Shown piece by piece: positions 38,060 through 49,452 of a stretch of DNA of 64,000 bases. Positions within the stretch are counted from its first letter, which is position 1, and every line of letters starts with the position of its first letter. Position numbers and translations under genes: made by a program. Source of the DNA: Pieris napi (taxonomy: Eukaryota; Arthropoda; Insecta; Lepidoptera; Pieridae); NCBI RefSeq assembly GCF_905475465.1, contig NC_062236.1, positions 11,108,001 to 11,172,000 of the forward strand, read 5' to 3'. The notes below the pieces were generated by a model. That model was not told where the DNA came from. It did not search any database and was given only the letters and a program-made list of their open reading frames with translations.

Positions 38060-38328
38060 AGCAGTGTTGGCCTAGTGGCTTCAGCGTGCAACTCTCATCC
38101 CTGAGGCCATAGGTTCGATCCCCGGCTGTACACCAATGGACTTTCTTTCTATGTGTGCATTTAACATTCGCTATAACGGTGAATTAAAACAACGTGAGGA
38201 AACCAGCTGGCCTTAGACCCAAAAAGTCGACGGCGTGTGTCAGGCACAGGAGATTGATCGTCTACTTGCTACTTGACAAATAATCATGAAATACATACAG
38301 ACCTGAAACGGTTGTAGCGCCACTGATT
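38060..38328 (+). repeat. tRNA-headed SINE, full length
   Basis: A clean copy: 'gagcagtgttggcctagtgg', B box GGTTCGATCCC, body, and tail 'cggttgtagcgccactgatt'. It lies in the region right of the first confident crb exon. Confidence 0.85.
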
Positions 38329-38967
38329 TTCTTTTACAAGAAAAAAGGAGAAACTAGTGTAACTACTTTAAAACTAAAATCTGTTTAACAACCTTCTGTG
38401 GTCAACTCTAATATCAATTATTATTTCAAAACAAGAGCCCAGGTCTTTTACTAATTACAAACAATTTTAATATTTATTAACGCAATTAGATCTCTCATTG
38501 AAGTGCAACGTATTTTGGTCAAAGCGTAATTAAATATAATATTCACACAACATTGTTATGACTCATTTGACAATCACTGAGTCGGACGACTGTTTTGTGA
38601 TTGATTTCAATGCAGGTGGAGCGGATCGAACTTTATTGTTTCCACATTGTAATGATAACTTGTGTATAGAAATGACATATCATCATATATATTATTCTAT
38701 CTATCTATTACTCTTATAGTAATAACATCTTATCACATGTAATACGAAAATTTCAATTTTAACCTAAGGTTTTAACTGTTCATATTCATGATAACATAAC
38801 ATCTGATGGGATGGACATCGGATGTTATGTTATCTGTGTGTAATATATACCTACAGTATATGTTATGTTAAAATAAGAATAAAGCCACTTTAAATCCGTA
38901 TTATAAACATTACAAATCAGACGGGTTCGTTTTGTTAACGGGTTTTAGTTATGTTATTATACACTTA

Positions 38968-39190
38968 GGGTCTGTTTCACAATGTATGAATAAAGTACTA
39001 AATAGCTATACAACACATAAATTACTTGGAAGATGAATTGTGCTATTTCACACTTCATCGGACTCATAACTTTTAATGGAGTCTATGTGACCAATAGCGC
39101 TATATGACAGTCGTGAAACGCAACAATAGTGTTTATCCTACCAATAAGTAATAAATAGCTAATTTGGGACTTATGTGTGTAAACAAACCC
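38968..39190. mobile_element. small MITE with TTA duplication
   Basis: A 223-bp stretch beginning GGGTCTGTTTCACA and ending in the imperfect complement (GGGTTTGTTTACACA on minus), flanked by TTA at 38965-38967 and 39191-39193. It contains no ORF. The ends are only partly complementary, so the call is less firm than for 12456-12761. Confidence 0.55.
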
Positions 39191-39826
39191 TTAGTCTACG
39201 TTAGTTATTGTTACTTCCATTACTTCGTGTTCTGAAATTAGGATCCCGTTTGGGTAAAGGCCTCCTGTACTTTTCATTTGAACCTAATCTTTGCTTCCTC
39301 CATCCATTTCTACCTAGTAACCTTTATGATGTAGTTAATATTTGTTATGTGGTCTTTCCATGTTTCTTTTTTCCGGAGGTCCACACTAGCGGATGGCTAC
39401 CGCGGGTCGTATTTTGTATGGCCTGCCTCTTTTCATTTCAGCTATAAGGGGGCTTTGCTCTTTGTTTTTGATTGGTGACTTTATAATATTTTGTGAATCT
39501 TTTAGATTCTTAGGATGGCCCGCCCCATTGGTCTCTGGGCACTAGTACTAGGTATACACATTCGGCCTTACTAATAAAGATTTATGCACATCGTATAAGC
39601 CTGTTATAAGAAAAATGTTACTAATAATGTCTGAATTGACAAGGTTGATGTATACTGCTGTTATAACAAGTGTCTGGTTTGTATGAAGACTTGTACAATG
39701 CTTATACAACGCAGAGGCCTAGTTTAACGGGTGTATAAGACAAAAATTGCGTAATTTCATCTGATTTCGCGTTTGACAGCATTTTTTGACTGTTTAGTTC
39801 AAGGAAAGATTTAAGTTAGTAGATAT

Positions 39827-40243
39827 TTGTGTTTGTTGAAAATAGATTTTATAGATCAAATAGAAGATTTAGATAATATTGATATGCAGCTAATACATAC
39901 GATTGAAGATTTGCCGCCTCCAAGGAAAGTCAAAGAGCATACCAAACTCGGTGCAATCCGTTATTACTTTCGCATGGCGATTTCAAAACAAAATACCGCT
40001 TTTCAAAGAAGTATATTATGAAGATCTGTGACAGAGTGCGAGCTGATGTCGAAAAGAGTACTAGAGGTGGAGGGTTTTCGATTTAGGTGTCTTCTTCATG
40101 GCTTCTCAGTGTCATTAGAAAATGCCAAATTATATATAGTAGCACTGGCAATCCTCCACAATATTGCTATTGATATCAAAGAAGACTTGGATGTTACGTA
40201 TGATGACACTGAGAATGCTCCAGAAGAACCAAGGCCAACCTAG
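39827..40243 (+). pseudogene. Harbinger transposase remnant (ends only)
   Basis: One reading frame with an internal TGA at about 40019. The second part, GFRFRCLLHGFSVSLENAKL followed by IVALAILHNIAID, matches the C-terminal end of Harbinger transposases (relatives read ...VLHNIA). The first part (IDQIEDLDNIDMQ) may be the N-terminus. The catalytic core with its DDE residues is missing, so this looks like an internal deletion. AATAAA follows near 40350. Confidence 0.6.
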
Positions 40244-40407
40244 ACGCCCCCAAGCAATCTGGCTAGACAAGCTGCTAGAGCTGCTTTTATTGAAACATAT
40301 TTTTAAGGCTGTTTTATTTACATAGGTGTGGATAGTTAAGGACTTGAAATAAATAAAAAGTTATATTTCATTTAAAACGGGGGTTTTATTTTTTTTATAA
40401 GTATATA

Positions 40408-40680
40408 ATTATTTATTTAATTGCTGCTGTAACAATTTGAGCCTTAGAAGATGCATCTGTCTAGCCCTTTCGTGAGCTTCGGCGAGTCGCTTCTGTTTGA
40501 GCCTAAAAAATTATTTAAGTATGATCGTTGAGGGATTTTGAATGAAATAGTCCTTTCTCTATCACATTGATACTAACCTCTTCTAACTTTTGTACTGCAG
40601 AACGTGGCTTTTTATGTAAAATTCTAGTCCTCTTTGTCTGAGGTTTTGGAGTTTCTATTAGCTGCAAATAATAAAATGTT
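40408..40680 (-). pseudogene. Myb-like Harbinger accessory protein remnant
   Basis: A minus-strand piece preceded by an AG acceptor encodes IETPKPQTKRTRILHKKPRS and ends KLEE at a GT donor. A second piece reads RLKQKRLAEAHERARQ and continues as a Leu/Gln-rich helix to a TAA stop at about 40408. Basic linker plus C-terminal coiled coil is the usual end of the Myb/SANT accessory protein of Harbinger elements. The two pieces are not in the same phase as I read the splice sites, so the gene is probably broken. Confidence 0.45.
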
Positions 40681-42329
40681 ATTAGTATATTGAGTAAATG
40701 TGTATATAATTGCTTTGGTTGATAAAATAAATACAACTTACATTAGAATTATGAGTCGTATCAAAATTATTAAATCAAACGTCAATCAAACACGGCGGGT
40801 TGCCAGGGTAACAATAAATAAGGGTCGTTTTGTTATTCAACCAATACACATCGATTATTGGTCAAAGAGGAGTTTATGCCCTGTACAAGCTCTATTCACT
40901 GAATTACTATCACCTTGTCATAACGCATGTATAGTGATTTTTTATTAGTAAGACCGATAGTGTGTCTTATCTATTATTTCTTGGGATGTTATTTCCTAAT
41001 ATGTGTTCGATCACATAGAGTACAAAGACGGTTCGTTAGTGTATACTAGAAACCATATTGCAATGAGTTGTACTCAGATATCGACTGTATACCGACGATG
41101 GTATTGTCTGTAAATTATTGCATACATCAAAACCGGTTGTTTCGTGAGTAACCCGTATTATGAAATAGCTTGTCCTTTGTGGGCGTTTCTATTGTAGAAA
41201 TAAGCAATACTTAGTTGCTGAATTATATGTTAATTATTAATTTACACTTCGTTACCTTAAACATACATATGAAGAACAGGTTACATAAGTTATTAGGCAA
41301 CGAGTGACAACAAGCTATTTCTTCCAATCAACTCTAGTATGAATAAATAAATAAATACTTGCTAAGGGTAGCGCACAAGAAGTGCATAAATATATTAACA
41401 AAAAAAATGTAACACAGTTATATGTACAATACAAAACTGAGCGAAAAGAAAAAATCGTACCAATTATTGAAAGGCCGGCAACGCACTTGCGAGCCTTCTG
41501 GCAATGTGAGTGTCCATGGGCGGCAGTATCACTTAACATCAGGAGAGCCTCATGCCCGTTTGCCTACTATTATACATTAAAATTAATTTAAGCAGTTTTA
41601 ACAAAATACCTTCGCAAAAATAACTTTAAAACAAAGAAATTTCGTATCAAAACTCGAACCACTAACTTGTGTCAGATAATCACTTTCATTCAGAAGCTTT
41701 TCATGAAATATAATAATAAAAATAATTATAAAAACAAAGCTTTAAAAAAAATTAAATCAAAGTTCTGTTTCTAAGCATCAAGTTTACAGGTGTAAAACGC
41801 TCTCGATTTTGGGTAGGGTAGAGAAAATTTTATTCCTATAGCTGGACTTTATTTTAAATGTTTAAAAACAACGTACTAGATAAGACCATAAGCACGCGAT
41901 AAGCCATACAAGTTACATAAATGGATTTACTCGGATCATTATGCAAGATGTTACAAACAAAATGAAAACACGCACATTTCTACAACGCTTTTATTTTATT
42001 TATCTAAGTATGTATATATATATATATATATATGTTTATATACTAACTTATGAATAAATAAACGAAACCCTACATTTTGTCCATATTAGTTTATTTCACA
42101 TTTTCAAACCTGTTTAGTTTTTAGTTAGGGGGTTCCATAAACAGCCCGTGTCGCGTGTCAGTTTTATGTATTTCCCCAAGGAGTCGGTACGGAATAAGTT
42201 TAGGGAATAAATATTATGACACTATCTGGTCAATATATTCTTGAAGCCTTGTTGTATATACAAAAAAAATATAAACGATTTTAAAACAAATGGTGACTTT
42301 CACCAATATAATACTCGAAACAGAACAAA

Positions 42330-43660
42330 TCTGAGCGTACGTCCAAAAAATAAATAAATTGCATTCGTTTTTACAACAAACTCCCAAGCGAAATTAGAAT
42401 TATCACTAAATAAATTCAAATCTATCGTTAAACGTAAATTAATAATTTGACGAATATTTAAATGATCCTAATCCTTGGGATTGATTTGCTCCTAATCAGT
42501 TCAAACAATTCGGATATCTCAAAACATAGCGATTAAAAATAGTGGCGGAGAGTTTCTTGCCAGTTCTTCTTGCCCGCTCTCCGCCCTTGACTTGCGAACT
42601 GGTAGTAAAATATAATAAATGTAAATTTCGATTTATTTAACTTCTTTTCTGACGTTCAAGTGTACTTGTTTACCTGTATAAATAAAGTTATATTAACTTT
42701 GACAGTCCCCCGGTCAAAGATTACAAACTTTATTCACCGCTTCTTGTTTTGAAGGCCGTAGGTGAAACCGCACGCGCAATAGTTAGGTCAAATACGTAAG
42801 TCGACTTTGGACAGTATTTTTTTTAATTTATATAATAGGGGGGAAACCGGCAGGAAGCTTATCTGATGTTAAGTGATACCGCCCATGGACATTCTCAATG
42901 CCAGAAGGCTCGCGAGAAACGGCGTTTATAAATTAATTGCTGCACAGAGCACACTGAGGTACTCTAAACAAGTGCGGGAGTTAAAAAAAAATTAGGCCCA
43001 CCGCTTCAAACACGTACCAAGTTATCCGATTGCATCAGATCACGTATTCCTTAGGGCCAGGGAGGGCAAACGAATTTCCGTATTTCAAAAAACATGTTTA
43101 CATATAACTGTATTCTTTAAATCTTTATACCTTACTGCGATAATATAGTCCAACCAGGCTCCAGAAGATAAACCACTCCTTATATGAAAATTGTATTCGT
43201 TTATACAACAAACTCGCAAGCGAAATTAGAGAATTATCACTGAATAAATGCAAAACTCTCGTTAAACGTAAATTAATCAATAAAGTTTTTTATACATTTG
43301 ACGATTATTTAAATGATCCTAATCCTTGGGATTGATTTGCTCCAGTTCAAATGTTTATGGCTGCTCTGCCTTACGAACAAGTTGTATGACTCAAAACTTG
43401 GCGATAAAAAGAGTGGCGGAGAGTTTCTTGTTGGGAGAAGTTAGTCAAGACGCCTTAACAATATTGTATGAAAATTACAGTTCGTGTCTACAAATGTTTC
43501 ATACAAATTTAGTTTTCGACTTTCAACATACACTACCGTTAAGGCATCTTGACTAAGGCCCCTTTTCTTCTTACCCGCTCTACGCCCTTGACTTGCGAAC
43601 TGGTAGTAAATGTAAAATCAGAATCAATTTAACATCTTTTCCGTTGACGTTCATACGTTC
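42330..43660 (+). repeat. two tandem-oriented LINE 3' fragments
   Basis: Two copies of the same LINE end, at about 42330-42705 and 43165-43660, share 'aaatgatcctaatccttggg' and 'agtggcggagagtttcttg'. They encode a C-terminal stretch like LNKFKSIVKRKLI and NDPNPWD followed by a stop. The second copy is split by the MITE at 43441-43556. A jockey-type fragment lies between them at about 42830-42935. Confidence 0.65.
43441..43556. mobile_element. 116-bp palindromic-end MITE inside a LINE fragment
   Basis: TTAGTCAAGACGCCTTAAC at 43441-43459 is mirrored by GTTAAGGCATCTTGACTAA at 43538-43556 (18 of 19 paired). It interrupts a LINE 3' fragment whose halves lie at about 43165-43430 and 43560-43660, as comparison with the uninterrupted copy at 42330-42705 shows. 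Confidence 0.65.
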
Positions 43661-43889
43661 ATATATGAATTAAAGAAAATTTAATGTTCCTCAAGACTGT
43701 AAATCGAATTATTGTTATACGAATTGCATATTTTATTTCATGAAACATGTATCAAGTCACCTGATTCAATCAGATCACGTAGTTTCTCCTAACTTCCGTC
43801 TTCCTAAATTGTAATGTCAACTACCTGAGCCTTCGCTAGACGGAGTCGTTGGCTTTATAATTTATATTGCTACAGACGAACATTGAATA

Positions 43890-44217
43890 CAAAAAAAAAT
43901 CTTAATCTAAACCATTATCGAATCCACTTCAAAATTCACATAAATTACATTAAAATCGGTCCAGCCGTTTATAAGGAGTTTAATTATAAACACACGCACA
44001 CGAGATTTAAATATAGAGATACAAGCTGGCCCGGCAAACGTTGTTTTGCCATGTATATTTCTGGGATACATGTTTTTAGTTCAATCAAAATAACTATCGA
44101 CTATAAAAAAATAGGGGTTGATCGTAGAGGGGTGAAAATTAAGGGTTGTATGCATACAGCATAAAAAATAAGCAGTATGGGAACGAACATTGTGACACGA
44201 GTATTTTATATATTAGA
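43890..44217 (-). mobile_element. two Helitron-like fragments in tandem
   Basis: On the minus strand a short element starts TCTAATATATAAAATACTCG at 44217 and ends near 44022 in GTTTGCCGGGCCAGCTTG, a one-base variant of the CTAG end. After two bases another begins TCTCTATATTTAAATCTCGT and carries the 'aacggctggaccgatttt' block common in these elements. The second fragment fades out near 43890. Confidence 0.5.
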
Positions 44218-45341
44218 TAGCTATGATCGTCACTAGCGTGCGACCCTGAGGTACTAGATTCGAACCCTGAATTAATGAACTAATTTACTTTCTACGTACG
44301 CTATAAATGGTATGGTGAAGAAAAATCGGTAAAATATGTTATGGAGAAAACACCTACTGGCCTATAATAATTATCAATAAAAACTGAACCCAAACCTCAA
44401 AAAAACTTGCACTACTGCATTTATCTAATTAACTCCGTTACATTTCAAATAAAAATAAGAAACTGTATAAATTGTTTGAGATGCAACGGGATGGCTTATC
44501 GCTAACAAGCGATCCCTTTCAGATAACCCATTAAGGAAAATAAGTGAAATAACTATGTATTACGAGCCATAACAAATATAAATAGAAAAATATTTATTTA
44601 ATTCATCTCGTTTTCTATCCTTATTAGGGTAAGTAAAACCTAAGGTTCTCATGAACAAACTATATCAGTCTCAGTTAACTGTATTAAGCAAAGCATCTAT
44701 CTCATTTCACCACAGCGAAAATAATATTTGACAGAAAGAAACGCAAAATTAATTTTCACGATAATAATGGGGGTAAAGTTTTAATCAAGAAACACTCGAT
44801 TTCTATTGTAAAGCTAATTGTTACGTACATAATTAGTGCAATAACAATAGCTCGTTACTAATTCTATACTTTAGAAAATATTTATTTGTAATACTCTCAG
44901 TTTTCACTTTTATGACATAAAAATTATTGAATATAAAAGCAAATACATTTTAATGGATAAAAATGTATTAAACTATTATTATTCTTATTATTGAGATAAT
45001 ATGAATAATAATAATTAAATAATTCAGCTTAATAAGCTGAAGCGCGAGTATTTACGGATTTGGAGAAATTATTTTATTATTATTTTATTAACACTTCGTT
45101 GCATATACATTAATATAGTACAATTTATTTTTTATTTATTTATTTGATGCACAAAACACATTATAATCTTTACAAAAATAAACTTAAAACTAACAGTTAT
45201 GAACAGGATTCTAATGTAAAACCATGTGCACACTGCAAAATTAATGTTACAATAATAAAAGGCTCATAACTATCAAAGGTAACATAGTAAAAAAAAAAAA
45301 ATTATAATAATAAGTTCCTCGACACCAATTTAACGTTAACG

Positions 45342-48239
45342 TTAACCAGGACCACAAGGGTCAGCACTTAACCTACGATGGAGGATGTCTTTAATTACAC
45401 TAATGAATTTATTAATGTTGTGACAGAATATGTCCACAAGTAAGTGGTTGCTCTTTGCCATCTCGTTATATTGACGAGCCATCCTGGTCAAAGGGTTGTA
45501 AAACGAAATGTTATTTTTATAAATTTGTAGGGAAAATAAATTGACTTCATTAGATCTACGGGCACTAAATTTAATATTAAGGCTTATGTGAGCTAGTAGT
45601 TCGGGAGAGTCTATAATGGAGTGGATGATTTTGAAAAGGTAAACTAAGTCGAAGAGTATGCGTCTAGAATCTAATGGTTGAACTTTAAATTTCAGGAGTC
45701 TATCGCAATAATTTAAGTTAGACCGGCCAGGTTTTATACGATAACATAAAATTCTGAGAAATTTCCTCTGAATTCGCTCAATTTCGTCAATGTGCACCTT
45801 ATAATTCGGCGACCATATAGGACTACCGTATTCTAATATACTTCTTACGAGGCTGAAGTATAAGTACAAGGTGCTACAAGGATTTTTAAAACCTTTTGTG
45901 GATCTAAGAATAAAACCCAGTAGATGGTTTGCTTTAGACGTGATGTGACTATAGTGGGCACGGAATGAAAGCTTGTCATCGAACAGGATACCTAGGTCTT
46001 TTGCAACATCTGATCTGTTAACTAATTGACCATCTATGTCGTAGTTCCATACGATTTTGTTTCGTTTATTAGTAAACGATATGACAAAACACTTGTCTAT
46101 ATTTAAATACATGTAGTTAGTCTTGCACCATTGTGATACGGTATTGATATCACGCTGTAATGTTAAGCAGTCATCTAAATTAGTAATAGAAGTAAATATT
46201 TTTAAGTCATCTGCATATAAGAGACAATTGCAGGACAGTTGTTGAATAAGGTCATTAATAAAAACTACGAAGAATAATGGCCCTAAGTGGGAACCCTGAG
46301 GTACTCCTGATGTAACTGCGATAGGTGCAGAGATGAAGCCCTTTAACGCAACCAACTGAGTTCTAGAGTCTAGGTATGAGCAGATCCATCTATATAAACT
46401 GCCGTGGATACCATGTGACGCTAACTTATGACAGAGCAGATGGTGATTTACCTTGTCAAAAGCCTTAGAGAAGTCAGTGTAAACAGAGTCAACTTGGCCA
46501 CCTGTGGCAAACACTTGACAGAGATAGTTTTTGTATTCCAGAAGGTTAGTGACCGTAGACCTGTTTCTAACAAAACCATGTTGCTTGTCTGAAAGAACAG
46601 GCTTAAAATGACTGTACAGATGAGTATACATCACTGACTCAAATAATTTAGCAGCGCAAGATAAAATACTTATCGGTCTATAGTTTTTACAATTTGACTT
46701 ATCACCACTTTTATAAATAGGTATTATGTGGGCAGTTTTCCAGCGCTTAGGAAACACGCCACTAGTTAACGATTTATTAAAGAGAATACATAATGGAATG
46801 GACAACTCCTTTCCGCAACTTTTTATGAAAATAGGAGGCAGAAGGTCAGGACCTGCCCCTTTATTAATATCCAAAATATCTATTTTACGTTTGATATCTG
46901 TTACCGTAATAGAAAAGCCAGATAATATATTAAAATACGTGTTATTTACAGCACCAGATTGGTCAGTGTATATAGTTTTATTAGTTTTATCATCAAAAAC
47001 TGAACCAAAGTATCGCGAAAAAAGGTCACATATCCCCTGACCGTCTGACTCAGAAGTATTTTCAAGTGTCATGGTGTGAGGCACTGAAATATGGCCTTTA
47101 CGATTATTCACAAATCTCCAAAATGATTTTATGTCCTTGACCAACGAGTCCTCGATGGATGCGATATACTTGTCGTAACAAATCTTGGTAAGAAATTTGC
47201 ATCTCACCCTCAGCAAAGAGAAAACATCGTAATCGCGGGGATTCCCAAACCTCTTAAACCGTTTATGATATAAGTTTTTTTCTTCATTACATTTAATTAA
47301 AGATTTGCTGTACCAGACTGGATAAGATGAGAATTTGCTGCAACAACTTGGTGTATTTCTTGATATTATTTCAAATAAAAGCTCATAAAAAGCATCGGTG
47401 CACTCATCAATACAAGGGGACGATAAGATTTCGGACCAGTTCACAGACTGGAGTTCAGATTTAATGTTTTCAAAATTACATTTAGCAAAATTAAGCCGTT
47501 TAATGTTAGCGCGTTGAAGCCCTTTAGATATCTGAATCGGAGAAAGAGTAATCAAAATTGCGGGATGATTTTTATCTAACAAACTTAATGCAAGTGTTTC
47601 GTTGACACTTATACAATCTATATTAGAAAGCACCAAATCCAACAAGCGAGCGTTTGCATTTGTGATAAAGTTATGCTGTTTTAGATTACACAGTGACATT
47701 AATTCATTTAGTAGAAGGAGCTTCTTACTCGGGTTAGGGGAAATTGACAGAGAGGGATTAATCGAATCAGAGTAATCAGGTGTGTTAAAATCACCAATTA
47801 ATAAGAAATTATCCGAAGGGAAACGATTAAGAAGTAAATTTTGGCAATGGCTATAAAAGAGTTCAAGCTTGTTAATTCTAATATCAGGAGGCAAATAGCA
47901 AACACATAAATTTAAGCGAGAAGTGTCACGTGCTTCAGGAATAAGAGTAACCCAGACATCCTCCATATCACTATCCCACGATGCTTGACGGATGACCTGG
48001 TATTTTTTATGGACGGCGAGTAAAACTCCACCTCCCTCGGTTTTAGCACTGGAGGAATCCGCACGATCTCGTCTGAAGAGATTGTAACGGGCGTCAACAA
48101 CTTCGCCATCGAAAACACTCATATTTAAGTTCGTTTCCGTCAAGCATATAATATCGTAGTTAGAATTTAACAGATTTAAAGAAAATTGAGTTAACTTGCT
48201 ACGGATTCTGTTTACATTTTGATAAAATATATTAATCAT
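45342..48239 (-). CDS. LINE ORF2: endonuclease and reverse transcriptase
   Basis: The protein is 965 aa from the ATG at 48239 (MINIFYQNVNRIRSK); an open stretch continues 36 bases upstream without a better ATG. The N-terminal third is an APE-type endonuclease with QNVNRIRSK, LTETNLN, LLIGDFNTPD and KNHPAILI. The reverse transcriptase has NYRPISILS, TDFSKAFDKVNH, SGVPQGSHLGPLFF and the catalytic YADD encoded at 46217-46206. The C-terminus has the SPNYKVHIDEIERIQRKFLR stretch common to jockey/CR1 elements. No stop codon or frameshift is visible, so the enzyme could be functional. Confidence 0.92.
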   Translation of the reverse strand: MINIFYQNVNRIRSKLTQFSLNLLNSNYDIICLTETNLNMSVFDGEVVDARYNLFRRDRADSSSAKTEGGGVLLAVHKKYQVIRQASWDSDMEDVWVTLIPEARDTSRLNLCVCYLPPDIRINKLELFYSHCQNLLLNRFPSDNFLLIGDFNTPDYSDSINPSLSISPNPSKKLLLLNELMSLCNLKQHNFITNANARLLDLVLSNIDCISVNETLALSLLDKNHPAILITLSPIQISKGLQRANIKRLNFAKCNFENIKSELQSVNWSEILSSPCIDECTDAFYELLFEIISRNTPSCCSKFSSYPVWYSKSLIKCNEEKNLYHKRFKRFGNPRDYDVFSLLRVRCKFLTKICYDKYIASIEDSLVKDIKSFWRFVNNRKGHISVPHTMTLENTSESDGQGICDLFSRYFGSVFDDKTNKTIYTDQSGAVNNTYFNILSGFSITVTDIKRKIDILDINKGAGPDLLPPIFIKSCGKELSIPLCILFNKSLTSGVFPKRWKTAHIIPIYKSGDKSNCKNYRPISILSCAAKLFESVMYTHLYSHFKPVLSDKQHGFVRNRSTVTNLLEYKNYLCQVFATGGQVDSVYTDFSKAFDKVNHHLLCHKLASHGIHGSLYRWICSYLDSRTQLVALKGFISAPIAVTSGVPQGSHLGPLFFVVFINDLIQQLSCNCLLYADDLKIFTSITNLDDCLTLQRDINTVSQWCKTNYMYLNIDKCFVISFTNKRNKIVWNYDIDGQLVNRSDVAKDLGILFDDKLSFRAHYSHITSKANHLLGFILRSTKGFKNPCSTLYLYFSLVRSILEYGSPIWSPNYKVHIDEIERIQRKFLRILCYRIKPGRSNLNYCDRLLKFKVQPLDSRRILFDLVYLFKIIHSIIDSPELLAHISLNIKFSARRSNEVNLFSLQIYKNNISFYNPLTRMARQYNEMAKSNHLLVDIFCHNINKFISVIKDILHRRLSADPCGPG

Positions 48240-48336
48240 TGTGGAAATAACGTGTGATTCAGTATATAAAAACAAAAATTGATCAAGTTACTTACTAAGC
48301 AATGATAAACAAACAAATTAGTAGTAGTAATAACAA

Positions 48337-49452
48337 TTAAGACAATTTAGTGAAAGAATCATGACTTTTAATTAGAATGGCTGGGCTTGATTCATCCTTA
48401 CGAACATAAATTTGGCCATATCGCACCCAAACAAACCTGTAGTTCTTGTCAGTACAAAATTTACGTGCCGCATGGTGTAACTCTTTAGCTTCAGGAGACA
48501 AATGTTCAGACAAGTATATCCTGCTCGACGACGAGCCGCCAATACCAATATCGGTAGTAGATAGTTTGGTGTCAGGGTGGGACTTATTGTAGCGAGTCAA
48601 CGCAGACAAGAGTGTATCACGCTGACGCTGCGACGAGAGGGTAACTAGTATGTTTCGCGGCCTTTTGGAGTTTGAGTCCATCTTAGCTACACGACGACAT
48701 GCTTTAACATCACTCTCAGATACCACAACTTGTAAACACTCACAGAGTTTTTTGAATAACTCCATCAGATTCTCAGTCTTGCTTTCGGGTACTTCGTGAA
48801 TCTCGAGGTTTAAGTCACGTGAAATCTTTTCAACTGTAAATAAACGACTCTGGAGTTTTGATAACGTGTTTTGAGATTTCGTAAGTTCAATCTCGAGTAC
48901 CCTGATTCGATTGTCTTTGTCTGCAACATTTGACTTCAAATCGTTTTGTTCTAAGATGATAAAATCCGTTGTCGTCGTGAAGTCAGCCTTTACCGACTCA
49001 ACAGCTCGGCAAACCTCGTCGGTCACCATATCCTTCAAATCCTTTCTAAGCGCGGACCGTAGATTTAACATAAACGACGAGTCCGGGGACAGTTTCAAGT
49101 CTATAAGTTTGCTAATACTGTCCAACGTAACCGGCTGCTTTGAAAAGTCAGCGCCTGCAGAAGTTTTCGTAGCAAAATCACGCTCCGGCTCTTTACACGT
49201 CGTTATATTTGAGGAGGCGCTTGGTGATTGGTTATTGCGACCCCGCCGGACAGGAGTATTATCGTCATTGTTTTTACGCCGAGTTACATTCTGACACAGA
49301 GGACAATTAAGTGATGCCAATTGCTCAGCACTGAGCTGCTTAGTCGACCCGGCAGCAACATCAAGGCATTCATAACAAAACTTGCATTTGCAATTATTAC
49401 ACTTTAAAAAATGATCAACATTTAATACGTTATTACAGCCATGGCACTTCAT
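48337..49452 (-). CDS. LINE ORF1: zinc-finger, coiled-coil nucleic-acid-binding protein
   Basis: A protein of 371 aa starting MKCHGCNNVLNVDHFLKC. The first 60 residues hold a PHD/RING-like cysteine cluster (CHGCN, CNNC, CKFCYEC, CPLC). The middle (about 150-215) is a heptad-like coiled coil (DNRIRVLEIELTKSQNTLSK). The C-terminal third matches in style the domain many insect LINE ORF1 proteins share with a baculoviral FP-type protein (RIYLSEHLSPEAKELHHAAR, FVWVRYGQIYVRK). Such proteins bind element RNA and form particles. The frame is complete and precedes ORF2 by 97 bases on the same strand. Confidence 0.88.
   Translation of the reverse strand: MKCHGCNNVLNVDHFLKCNNCKCKFCYECLDVAAGSTKQLSAEQLASLNCPLCQNVTRRKNNDDNTPVRRGRNNQSPSASSNITTCKEPERDFATKTSAGADFSKQPVTLDSISKLIDLKLSPDSSFMLNLRSALRKDLKDMVTDEVCRAVESVKADFTTTTDFIILEQNDLKSNVADKDNRIRVLEIELTKSQNTLSKLQSRLFTVEKISRDLNLEIHEVPESKTENLMELFKKLCECLQVVVSESDVKACRRVAKMDSNSKRPRNILVTLSSQRQRDTLLSALTRYNKSHPDTKLSTTDIGIGGSSSSRIYLSEHLSPEAKELHHAARKFCTDKNYRFVWVRYGQIYVRKDESSPAILIKSHDSFTKLS

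Larger units (their letters stand above)
39564..40955. mobile_element. decayed two-gene Harbinger element
   Basis: The left end GGCCTTACTAATAAA (39564-39578) and right end, which reads GGTCTTACTAATAAA on the minus strand (40955-40941), form inverted repeats of about 15 bases with one mismatch. Between them lie the remains of both Harbinger genes facing each other: transposase pieces on plus (39827-40243) and a Myb-like accessory protein on minus (about 40680-40408). No clear target duplication is left. The gene order and ends are Harbinger-type (family knowledge), and the terminal repeats differ from those of the 55.6-kb copy. Confidence 0.7.

Noticed and set aside
41315..41591. Overlapping short frames on both strands
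   Set aside because: They fall on a jockey-type LINE 3' end and carry no host protein signature.
48911..49294. 127-aa open frame on plus inside the LINE
   Set aside because: It is the antisense shadow of LINE ORF1.
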